The notes beneath the pieces were generated by a model that ran no database searches, was not told where the DNA came from, and was given only the letters and a program-made list of their open reading frames with translations. Made by a program: the position numbers and the translations under genes. A DNA stretch of 64,000 bases from positions 62,001 to 126,000 of the forward strand of contig NZ_JAADZW010000002.1 of the NCBI RefSeq assembly GCF_010645065.1, read 5' to 3'. This DNA is from Flavobacterium fluviatile. Its GTDB lineage: Bacteria > Bacteroidota > Bacteroidia > Flavobacteriales > Flavobacteriaceae. Below, in pieces: positions 15,817-22,978 of the stretch; within the stretch, counting starts at the first letter, position 1, and each line of letters starts with the position of its first letter.

Positions 15817-16785
15817 TTAGGAATGTTGTGCTTTGAAAGCTTTTAATTTCTCTGTTAACTGAGGTACAATTTCAAATGCGTCTCCCACAATTCCGTAATC
15901 GGCAACTTTGAAGAAAGGTGCTTCAGGGTCGCTATTGATAACGACTTTTACTTTTGATGAGTTGATGCCTGCAATATGCTGAATAGCTCCTGAAATCCCT
16001 ACAGCAATATATAAGTTTGTTGCAACTGGTTTCCCTGTTTGTCCAACGTGTTCTTCATGGGGCCTCCATCCTAAGTCAGAAACTGGTTTTGAACATGCGG
16101 TTGCGGCACCCAATACTGCTGCTAAATCTTCGATTAGTCCCCAGTTTTCAGGGCCTTTTAATCCGCGTCCTCCTGAAACTACAATGTCTGCATCGGCAAT
16201 AGAAACTTTTCCGGACACTTTTTCTACAGAATCTACTTTTACACCAAAATCATTGTCTCCAATTGAAGGGTTAAAATCTTCTTCGGTCGCAGCTCCTGCA
16301 CTTTCGAAAATACCATAAGAGTTTTTTGCAAGGCCAAGAACTTTTACATCTGTACTGATTTCTGTAATGTTGAAAGCTTTGTTTGAAAAAGCATTTCTTT
16401 TTACCTGAAACGGAGAAGTGCTTACGGGTAATCCAACCACATTCGAAGCAAAACCCGCTTCTAAAGCCACGGCTACCAATGGTGAAAGGTAAATGCTGTC
16501 TGTAGTCGAAGAAAGCAAAACTAATTTTGTTCCTTCTTTTTGAGCTGCTTGTTTAATAACATCAGCGTAAGCTTTTGCATTAAAACCAGCGAGTTTGTCA
16601 TTGTTTACTTTTAGAACTTTGTCAACTCCGTATTTTGCTAATTCGCTAACATCGCTAATGTTTACAGTCAAAGCTGTAACGGTAGTTCCTAATGATTCTG
16701 CTACTTTTTTAGCATAAGAAGCTAATTCGAAAGCTACTTTTTTAAATTTTCCTTCTGCAGATTCTGCATATATTAATATTGACAT
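15817..16785 (-). CDS. etfA: Electron transfer flavoprotein subunit alpha
   Basis: EtfA with EtfB forms an FAD-containing heterodimer that passes electrons from acyl-CoA dehydrogenases to the quinone pool. The 322-residue product has the N-terminal ETF domain and the C-terminal FAD-binding domain, with GGRGLKGPENWGLIEDLA, ACSKPVSDLGWRPHEEHVGQ, GISGAIQHIAGINSSKVKVV and DPEAPFFKVADYGIVGD, the ETF-alpha signature. It follows etfB by 71 bases on the same strand. The spacer between them carries a repeat rather than a terminator, so the two are probably one transcript. Confidence 0.95.
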   Translation of the reverse strand: MSILIYAESAEGKFKKVAFELASYAKKVAESLGTTVTALTVNISDVSELAKYGVDKVLKVNNDKLAGFNAKAYADVIKQAAQKEGTKLVLLSSTTDSIYLSPLVAVALEAGFASNVVGLPVSTSPFQVKRNAFSNKAFNITEISTDVKVLGLAKNSYGIFESAGAATEEDFNPSIGDNDFGVKVDSVEKVSGKVSIADADIVVSGGRGLKGPENWGLIEDLAAVLGAATACSKPVSDLGWRPHEEHVGQTGKPVATNLYIAVGISGAIQHIAGINSSKVKVVINSDPEAPFFKVADYGIVGDAFEIVPQLTEKLKAFKAQHS

Positions 16786-16799
16786 ACTGTTTTTTTGTT

Positions 16800-16858
16800 T
16801 AAAGTTTAAAGTTTCAGATTGAAAAAACTGAACACTAAAAATCTGATTACTGAATACT
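16800..16858. repeat. Short ACTGAA-type repeat in the etfA-etfB spacer
   Basis: The spacer contains TTTAAAGTTTAAAGTTTCAG, then ACTGAACACT and ACTGAATACT (16849-16858). It shares words with the accD-fbaA spacer at 6162-6255 and its end touches the etfB stop codon. Confidence 0.5.
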
Positions 16859-17603
16859 AGATTACCTTCGCTTCGTTGTGTAATAAATTGATTAACTCAT
16901 CTAAATTATCTGCAGCAATTAATTTTACTGCTGATTTTGGAGCTGGTTTTTCAAATTTCACCGCTTTAGTATTTAAAGGAGCATCAACTGGCTCAAGAAT
17001 AGTAAGCGCTTTTGTTCTTGCTGTCATAATTCCTCTCATGTTCGGGATACGTAAATCTTTTTCTTCAACAAGGCCTTTTTGAGCACCAATAATTAAAGGC
17101 AGGGTAGTGCTTACAGTTTCTTTTCCACCGTCAATTTCGCGAATTGCTTTTACATTATTTCCATCAACAGTTAAAGAAGTACATGAGTTTAAAAAGTTAG
17201 AGCCTAAAATTCCTGCAATCATTCCCGGAACCATTCCGCCATTATAATCAAGAGATTCTTTGCCTGCAATTACAAGATCATATCCGCCATTTTTAATGAC
17301 TTCCGCCAATTGTTTTGCAACAAAAAAACCGTCAGTTGGATTTGCGTTTACACGAATTGCTTCGTTTGCACCAATTGCCAGTGCTTTACGTAAAGTTGGT
17401 TCAGTATCAGGACCTCCAACATTTATTACGGTAACAGTTGCTCCTTGCTGCTCCTGGAACCAGATAGCGCGTGTAAGACCAAATTCGTCGTTGGGATTAA
17501 TTACATATTGTACGCCGGCTGTATCAAATTCTGAATCGCCGTTTGTAAAGTTGATTTTTGAAGTAGTATCAGGCACATGGCTGATGCAAACTAATATTTT
17601 CAT
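16857..17603 (-). CDS. etfB: Electron transfer flavoprotein subunit beta
   Basis: This 248-residue partner of EtfA holds the AMP-binding part of the dimer. It begins MKILVCISHVPDTTSKINF and carries YVINPNDEFGLTRAIWFQE, LAIGANEAIRVNANPTDGFF, DLVIAGKESLDYNGGMVPGM and the ETF-beta signature region VEEKDLRIPNMRGIMTARTK. Length is normal for the family. It is transcribed first in the etfBA unit; a weak -7-like box (TAAATTTG, 17644-17637) lies about 35 bases upstream. Confidence 0.95.
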   Translation of the reverse strand: MKILVCISHVPDTTSKINFTNGDSEFDTAGVQYVINPNDEFGLTRAIWFQEQQGATVTVINVGGPDTEPTLRKALAIGANEAIRVNANPTDGFFVAKQLAEVIKNGGYDLVIAGKESLDYNGGMVPGMIAGILGSNFLNSCTSLTVDGNNVKAIREIDGGKETVSTTLPLIIGAQKGLVEEKDLRIPNMRGIMTARTKALTILEPVDAPLNTKAVKFEKPAPKSAVKLIAADNLDELINLLHNEAKVI

Positions 17604-18084
17604 AAGTATATATTTTGAATTTATAATATGCTTTTACAAATTTAGAATTTAATTTGGAATAATTATACTATGCATGCATAATATTTTAAAAACTATTACG
17701 ATTTCGAAAATGGCTTATTTGCAGCAAATAAGTAAGCCTGAAACGCAGCCAAAATTTTAAATCTTATACATTTATTCATCAGATTAAATTTTTTAAAGTA
17801 TGTACAATACTTAATGATAGTCAATTAATAATGTTTGCCGGGATGACATCAAAAAAGATTTTTATCTTTTTTAGAATAAAATTGATAAAAGGGAGTTTTT
17901 ATAAAATATCTTTTAGTGAAAAAAAATAGCGGTATATCTATTTTGTAAATATCACAATAAACTTTAAAAAGTTAAAAGTGAAAGAAGAAGGAGAAGTTAC
18001 TGCGATTTTAAACTCAATTTATGCTTTTAAGTTATTTAAAATATTTATTTTTGCTCATCAGAAAAAAGAATATAACATACAACT
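17604..18084. other. 481-base divergent intergenic region (etfB / pdhB)
   Basis: No gene is supported here. It holds a possible minus-strand -7 box for etfB (17637-17644) and a TGCATGCA palindrome near 17671. An inverted repeat around 17712-17737 has arms CTTATTTG/CAAATAAG and lacks a T-run. The pdhB promoter box lies at 18046-18053. The rest is AT-rich with no structure I can name. Confidence 0.5.
18046..18053 (+). promoter_or_regulatory. Putative -7 box of the pdhB promoter
   Basis: TATTTTTG matches TAnnTTTG and lies 31 bases before the ATG. No TTG was found at the -33 distance. Confidence 0.5.
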
Positions 18085-19062
18085 ATGAGAACAATACAAT
18101 TTAGAGAGGCCATTTGCGAAGCGATGAGCGAAGAAATGCGTCGCGATGAATCCATATATTTAATGGGCGAAGAGGTTGCAGAATACAACGGAGCATACAA
18201 AGCTTCAAAAGGAATGCTTGCTGAGTTTGGCGAAAAAAGAGTAATCGATACTCCAATTGCTGAACTTGGTTTTACAGGAATTGCAGTAGGATCTGCAATG
18301 AACGGTAACCGGCCAATTGTAGAATATATGACATTCAACTTCTGTTTAGTTGGTATTGATCAAATTATAAATAATGCTGCTAAAATGCGTCAGATGACAG
18401 GAGGACAATTTAATGTGCCTATCGTTTTCCGCGGACCAACTGCTTCTGCAGGTCAGTTAGGAGCTACTCACTCTCAGGCTTTAGAAAACTGGTTTGCAAA
18501 TACTCCGGGTCTTAAAGTTATCGTTCCTTCAACACCTTACGATGCAAAAGGGCTTTTGAAATCTGCAATTCGTGATAATGATCCTGTAATTTTTATGGAA
18601 TCTGAGCAAATGTACGGAGATAAAGGAGAAGTGCCGGACGGAGAATACGTAATTCCAATTGGTGTTGCTGATGTGAAGCGTGAAGGTACAGACGTAACAA
18701 TCGTTTCTTTCGGAAAAATCATCAAAGAAGCTTTTATTGCTGCTGATGAATTAGCTAAAGAGGGAATCTCTTGTGAGATCATCGATTTAAGAACTGTTCG
18801 TCCGATGGATAATGAAGCAATCTTAAAATCAGTTAAAAAGACTAATCGTTTGGTAATTTTAGAAGAAGCATGGCCATTCGCAAGTATTTCATCTGAAATT
18901 ACCTATATTGTACAAGAGCAGGCTTTCGATTTCCTTGATGCGCCAATTCAGCGTATTACAACGGCTGATGCTCCTGCACCTTATTCACCTGTTTTACTGA
19001 AAGACTGGTTACCTAATGCTGGTGATGTAGTGAAAGCAGTAAAAAAAGTAATGTACAAATAA
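18085..19062 (+). CDS. pdhB: Pyruvate dehydrogenase E1 component subunit beta
   Basis: The 325-residue product is the beta chain of a heterotetrameric E1 that decarboxylates pyruvate with thiamine diphosphate and passes acetyl groups to lipoyl-E2. Motifs include MRTIQFREAICEAMSEEMRR, VYLMGEEVA-type sequence (IYLMGEEVAEYNGAYK), DTPIAELGFTGIAVGSAM, VFRGPTASAGQLGATHSQ and the transketolase C-terminal domain with EEAWPFASISSEI. In Flavobacteria the E1 alpha and E2 genes often sit elsewhere; no pdhA or E2 gene is adjacent here. A strong terminator follows at 19084. A related branched-chain E1 beta is the main alternative, but the N-terminal sequence favours pyruvate. Confidence 0.9.
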   Translation: MRTIQFREAICEAMSEEMRRDESIYLMGEEVAEYNGAYKASKGMLAEFGEKRVIDTPIAELGFTGIAVGSAMNGNRPIVEYMTFNFCLVGIDQIINNAAKMRQMTGGQFNVPIVFRGPTASAGQLGATHSQALENWFANTPGLKVIVPSTPYDAKGLLKSAIRDNDPVIFMESEQMYGDKGEVPDGEYVIPIGVADVKREGTDVTIVSFGKIIKEAFIAADELAKEGISCEIIDLRTVRPMDNEAILKSVKKTNRLVILEEAWPFASISSEITYIVQEQAFDFLDAPIQRITTADAPAPYSPVLLKDWLPNAGDVVKAVKKVMYK

Positions 19063-19083
19063 TAATACATACATACTCATAAA

Positions 19084-19122
19084 AACTTCATCATTCATTA
19101 GTCAATTGATGAAGTTTTTTTT
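19084..19122 (+). terminator. Terminator of pdhB
   Basis: The stem AACTTCATCA/TGATGAAGTT is followed by nine T at about 19115-19123. It ends only a few bases before the DUF5686 gene. Confidence 0.85.
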
Positions 19123-19131
19123 TGCCGGAAT

Positions 19132-21633
19132 ATGAAAAGAATAATTTTACTCAGCCTGTTTTTTGTATTTGCTTTCGCAAACCATGTTTTTGCGCAAACT
19201 AAAGTGAGTGGAATTGTTTTGGATAAATCCAATCAGCCTGTTCCGTTTGCAAATGTAGTTTTCAAGGGTTCAAATACAGGGATAGTTTCTAATGAAGACG
19301 GACGTTTTTATTTAGAGTCACCAAATACTTATACCGCTTTGTTAGTCACTTCTGCAGGATTTTCAGATAAAGAGGTTCCTCTTGAAAAAGCTGTAAATTA
19401 TAATTTCAAAATTGTTTTGAGCGAACCTCAGGCACTTAATGAGGTTGTTATTTTTACCGGTAAAACTTCAAAAAAGAACAATCCGGCATTAGATATTTTG
19501 AGGAAGATTTGGGAAAGGAAACGTAAAAACGGTCTATATCAATTCAATCAGTATCAGATGCAGAAGTACGAGAAAGTTGAGTTCGATATGAATACGATTG
19601 ACAGTGCTTTTATGAAAAACAAACTTTTCAAAGGAATGGAGTTTGTTTTCAATCATGTGGATACTTCTGATGTTACCGGAAAAACCTATTTGCCCATTTT
19701 TATAAACGAATCGGTTTATGATGTGTATGGGGATAATAAATTAAAGAAAGTAAAAGAAAATATTACGGGGAATAAAATGTCCGGGTTCAATAACAACCAG
19801 CAAATTTTATCTTTCGTAAAAGACCTTTACTCAGACTATAATATTTACGATAATCACCTTAAATTTTTTGATAAAAGTTTTACAAGCCCGCTTTCAAAAA
19901 CCGGAATTGATGTGTATAACTATGTATTGAAAGACAGTGCTTTTATTGATAAAAAATGGTGCTATAATATCGTTTTTTATCCAAGACGTAAAAACGAATT
20001 GACTTTTAAAGGAGATTTCTGGGTAAATGACACGACTTTTGCTATCAAAAAAATTAATATGGGCGTTACCAAAAGTGCCAATATTAACTGGGTAAAAGAT
20101 ATTTATATTGAACAGGAATTTGAAGTAGAGAATGACTCGGTTTTCCTTTTAACCCGTGATTATATGATGTCTGATTTTGCTTTAAACAAAAAAGAAAAAT
20201 CAAAAGGAGTATATGGAAAACGAACGACTTTATATCGAAATCATAAATTTAATATTCAGAAACCGGAGAAATTTTATAAAGAAGAAGTTAATTTTATAGA
20301 TAACGCCGTATATCAAAGACCGGATGAATTTTGGGAAGAAAATCGTTTTGAGAAGTTAAACAAAGACGAGCAGGGGATTTACAAAATGCTGGATACTTTG
20401 CAGACCGTCAAAAAATTCAAGCAGCTGTACAATATTGTCTCAATTTTGGGAAGCGGATATGTCGAATTCAAGAATTTCGATTATGGACCTATTTTCTCAA
20501 CTTTTGGCTATAATGAGGTTGAAGGTTTGCGATTAAGAGTTGGAGGAAGAACCTATTTTGGGCCAAATGATCCATGGCGTATACAAGCCTATACTGCTTA
20601 TGGTTTTGAGGATAATAAATTCAAATACGGTGTTTCCGGGAAATGGATGCTGGACAAGAAAAAAAGACTTATTATTTCTGGAGGAAACAGGCGCGACATA
20701 GAACAGATTGGAGCAAGTCTTACCACAACAAATGATGTTCTGGGCAGAAGTTTTGCTTCTTCGGCTTTATTTACTTCAGGAAGCAACGGAAAATTGACTA
20801 ACATTAATCTGAGTAATGTTTCCGTAGAAATGGAGCCTATGAAAAACTTTATTGTTCAGGCTGGTTTGTCATACAGAACATTGGAGTCTGCTTCTAATAC
20901 ATTTAGTATGGATTATTATACTACTTTGCCAACTCCTGCAAACCCTGCCGGTGTTGTAGAAAGTAAAGTGACACAATCTGAGGCTAATATTCAGTTTGAA
21001 TTAATGCCAAACCGTAAAACTATAGGGTATGGTGTTGAAAGAGATCTTGTTGACAGTCCGTTTAGTCATTTCTTTGTTAATTTCAGTTATGGTTTAAAAG
21101 GGGTTTTGAATAGCGATTTTGCTTATGAAAAAGTGCAATTGTATTATAAACAGCCAATTATTATCGGACCTTTAGGACGTACAAATATTATTTTGGAAAC
21201 AGGAAAAACTTTTGGTACAATTCCGTTAGGCTTAATGAGTGTAGTTCCGGGTAACCAGACCTACTGGACTATTGAGAATACATTTAGTAATTTGAATTTC
21301 TATGAATTTATTACTGATCAATATACAACGGTGCAATGGAACCATGATTTTGGAGGAAGGATATTTGCCAGGATTCCATTCATGAGAAAGTTAAACTGGA
21401 GAGAGTTTGTAGGTATAAGAGCTGTTCACGGAACAATTTCTGATGAAAACCGTGCTATAAACGCTTCAGGACTTCCTTATAATGCGCCTGAAAATATATA
21501 TTGGGAGTACAATGCCGGAATAGGGAATATCTTTAAGGTTTTCAGAATTGATTTTTCATGGAGAGGAAATTATTTAGATATGCCGGATGCTACGAGATTT
21601 GCAGTAAAAGGATCTTTCGGATTTTATTTTTAA
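19132..21633 (+). CDS. DUF5686 outer membrane protein with carboxypeptidase-like regulatory domain
   Basis: The 833-residue protein has a signal peptide (MKRIILLSLFFVFAFANHVF, cleavage near AQT). A carboxypeptidase D regulatory-like beta-sandwich occupies about residues 24-110 (VSGIVLDKSNQPVPFANVVF, then SNEDGRFYLESPNTY). A long region of the DUF5686 type follows, containing NPALDILRKIWERKRKNGLY and FNGDFWVND-like strands (TFKGDFWVNDTTFAIKKINM). The last 350 residues alternate in barrel fashion and end in FGFYF, an outer-membrane C-terminus. It may be a large barrel or a surface-associated protein; no substrate is known. It follows the pdhB terminator by about 10 bases and has no obvious operon partner. 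Confidence 0.8.
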   Translation: MKRIILLSLFFVFAFANHVFAQTKVSGIVLDKSNQPVPFANVVFKGSNTGIVSNEDGRFYLESPNTYTALLVTSAGFSDKEVPLEKAVNYNFKIVLSEPQALNEVVIFTGKTSKKNNPALDILRKIWERKRKNGLYQFNQYQMQKYEKVEFDMNTIDSAFMKNKLFKGMEFVFNHVDTSDVTGKTYLPIFINESVYDVYGDNKLKKVKENITGNKMSGFNNNQQILSFVKDLYSDYNIYDNHLKFFDKSFTSPLSKTGIDVYNYVLKDSAFIDKKWCYNIVFYPRRKNELTFKGDFWVNDTTFAIKKINMGVTKSANINWVKDIYIEQEFEVENDSVFLLTRDYMMSDFALNKKEKSKGVYGKRTTLYRNHKFNIQKPEKFYKEEVNFIDNAVYQRPDEFWEENRFEKLNKDEQGIYKMLDTLQTVKKFKQLYNIVSILGSGYVEFKNFDYGPIFSTFGYNEVEGLRLRVGGRTYFGPNDPWRIQAYTAYGFEDNKFKYGVSGKWMLDKKKRLIISGGNRRDIEQIGASLTTTNDVLGRSFASSALFTSGSNGKLTNINLSNVSVEMEPMKNFIVQAGLSYRTLESASNTFSMDYYTTLPTPANPAGVVESKVTQSEANIQFELMPNRKTIGYGVERDLVDSPFSHFFVNFSYGLKGVLNSDFAYEKVQLYYKQPIIIGPLGRTNIILETGKTFGTIPLGLMSVVPGNQTYWTIENTFSNLNFYEFITDQYTTVQWNHDFGGRIFARIPFMRKLNWREFVGIRAVHGTISDENRAINASGLPYNAPENIYWEYNAGIGNIFKVFRIDFSWRGNYLDMPDATRFAVKGSFGFYF

Positions 21634-21670
21634 TATTTTAATAAAGATTAAGTAAAGTTCAAACTTTATA

Positions 21671-21737
21671 ATCTCGCAAAGACGCCAAGTCGCTAAGTTT
21701 TTTAAATTCCTTGATTCTCTGTGTCTTTACGAAATTC
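21671..21737. repeat. Intergenic repeat of the CGCAAAGACGCCAAG type
   Basis: TCGCAAAGACGCCAAGTCGC at 21674 and GTGTCTTTACGAAATTC at 21721 form an imperfect inverted pair (GCAAAGAC against GTCTTTAC). A related stretch, GCGAAACTCTGTG...CTCTGCGAAA, lies at 61695-61736. Similar words are common in Bacteroidetes spacers. Confidence 0.45.
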
Positions 21738-21750
21738 TTTTTTATTTATT

Positions 21751-21837
21751 TTAGAAGCTAATCCCGCTATCCGTTACAATCTTTTGTGTCGAACCCCGAC
21801 ACAAAAGGATTTCCACTATTATCGGGGCTAAAAAAAA
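21751..21837. repeat. Structured dispersed element, copy A
   Basis: It begins TTAGAAGCTAATCC and ends GGGGCTAAAAA. An outer helix (AGC..CCCG with CGGG..GCT) encloses an 11-bp hairpin CTTTTGTGTCG/CGACACAAAAG. A second copy at 50794-50876 keeps the ends and the fold but not the hairpin sequence. Both copies lie downstream of a plus-strand outer-membrane protein gene. Confidence 0.7.
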
Positions 21838-22195
21838 CTTTTATGCAGGAATCGATTTTTTATAAATATATGAATCCAATATTTAAGAAAATCATCAGGA
21901 AATACCATTGACAACTATTCTAAAATGTCTTAAGGGTTTTGAAACTTTGGTATTATTAATTCTTGAACAACAGTTATATATTGATTTAGCGTAAACTACT
22001 TTTAAAAAAGACGGATAAAAAAGACACGGAAATAGATGCTGAGCAGTGAAACCCTTAGAGATCTTATGAGACCTATTTGTTTTGGCAAATTACTTAATTA
22101 AGCAAAATCGCAAGATTACCTATTAACTATCTGTTAGATAAAAGAAAAGTATATTAAATAATGAATAAAGTATATAGATTAATGCACTTTTTTCA

Positions 22196-22225
22196 TTGTA
22201 AAAAAGGATTGTTTGGTTACTTTTG
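22196..22225 (+). promoter_or_regulatory. Promoter of ppa
   Basis: TTG (22196-22198), 19 bases, then TACTTTTG (22218-22225) fully matches the Bacteroidetes consensus. The start of transcription near 22232 would leave an unusually long leader of about 105 bases. Confidence 0.75.
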
Positions 22226-22232
22226 CAACCGA

Positions 22233-22309
22233 AACCCACAAAATTAAAATAATATTCCGATGAAATAATGTGGGTTCCTGACAACCAAAATTTAAATAGT
22301 ATCGGGAAC
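22233..22309 (+). promoter_or_regulatory. ppa leader with two mutually exclusive hairpins
   Basis: AACCCACA (22233-22240) pairs with TGTGGGTT (22269-22276). GTTCC (22274-22278) can instead pair with GGAAC (22305-22309). The two helices share bases 22274-22276, so they cannot coexist. This is a possible regulatory leader; no known riboswitch class was recognised. Confidence 0.4.
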
Positions 22310-22336
22310 AAATTATAGAAATAATAAAAAGTAAAA

Positions 22337-22867
22337 ATGACCGCAGACAAACTAACAACTTTCGATGTATTGATCGAAATACCAAGAGGAAGCAGAAATA
22401 AATATGAGTACGATTTTGAAATCAAAAGAATGCGTTTCGACAGAATGTTATTCTCTTCAATGATGTACCCTGCAGATTACGGATTTATTCCTGAAACTTT
22501 GGCTCTTGATGGCGACCCTCTTGATGTATTGGTTTTGATTAACGAACCAACCTTCCCAGGATGTGTAATGGAAGTTAAACCCATCGGAGTTTTCCACATG
22601 GCAGATGATAAAGGTCCGGATGAAAAAATCATTTGTGTTCCGGTTTCAGATCCAATTTGGAATAAATTAAACGATTTAAGTGATATTAATGTACACTTAG
22701 TAAAAGAAATCGAGCATTTCTTCCAGGTTTACAAAGATCTTGAAAACAAAAAAGTAGATGTAGAAGGATGGGGAGATGTAAACGAGGCATTCGCAATTAT
22801 TAAAGAATGTACAGAGCGTTTTAATCAAATTGAGAACAAACCAGAAGGATTATTTAGTATTAGATAA
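22337..22867 (+). CDS. ppa: Inorganic pyrophosphatase
   Basis: Soluble family I pyrophosphatase hydrolyses PPi to two phosphates in the cytoplasm and pulls biosynthetic reactions forward. The 176-residue product carries VLIEIPRGSRNKYEYDFEIK, then MMYPADYGFIPETLALDGDP and LDVLVLINEPTFPGC, which together hold the metal-binding aspartates of the DGDPLDVLV signature. The C-terminus includes KDLENKKVDVEGWGD. It is followed by a terminator and then by the membrane pyrophosphatase gene, so both PPi-consuming enzymes are neighbours but probably separate transcripts. Confidence 0.96.
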   Translation: MTADKLTTFDVLIEIPRGSRNKYEYDFEIKRMRFDRMLFSSMMYPADYGFIPETLALDGDPLDVLVLINEPTFPGCVMEVKPIGVFHMADDKGPDEKIICVPVSDPIWNKLNDLSDINVHLVKEIEHFFQVYKDLENKKVDVEGWGDVNEAFAIIKECTERFNQIENKPEGLFSIR

Positions 22868-22887
22868 TTTTAGTCTTCATATTTTAT

Positions 22888-22925
22888 AAAAAAAGCAATA
22901 CTCCGTTAAGAGTATTGCTTTTTTG
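22888..22925 (+). terminator. Terminator of ppa
   Basis: The stem AAAGCAATACTC/GAGTATTGCTTT has loop CGTTAA and is followed by a T-run. Confidence 0.88.
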
Positions 22926-22978
22926 TTTAAATTCGTTTAGTTAGTTTGTTGACTATTAACCAATAACCATTGATAATT

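Larger units (their letters stand above)
21634..22336. other. 703-base intergenic region upstream of ppa
   Basis: No convincing gene is present; the small minus-strand ORFs near 22123-22425 overlap ppa and have no family features. The region holds the CGCAAAGAC repeat (21671-21737), structured element copy A (21751-21837), about 350 AT-rich bases in which I see nothing, and the ppa promoter and leader (22196-22336). Confidence 0.5.

Noticed and set aside
17712-17737. CTTATTTG/CAAATAAG inverted repeat as a terminator
   Set aside because: No T-run follows on either strand and it lies between divergent genes, where no terminator is needed.
22123-22425. Two minus-strand ORFs upstream of and overlapping ppa
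   Set aside because: They are in AT-rich leader DNA, overlap the ppa start and promoter, and have only low-complexity hydrophobic sequence.
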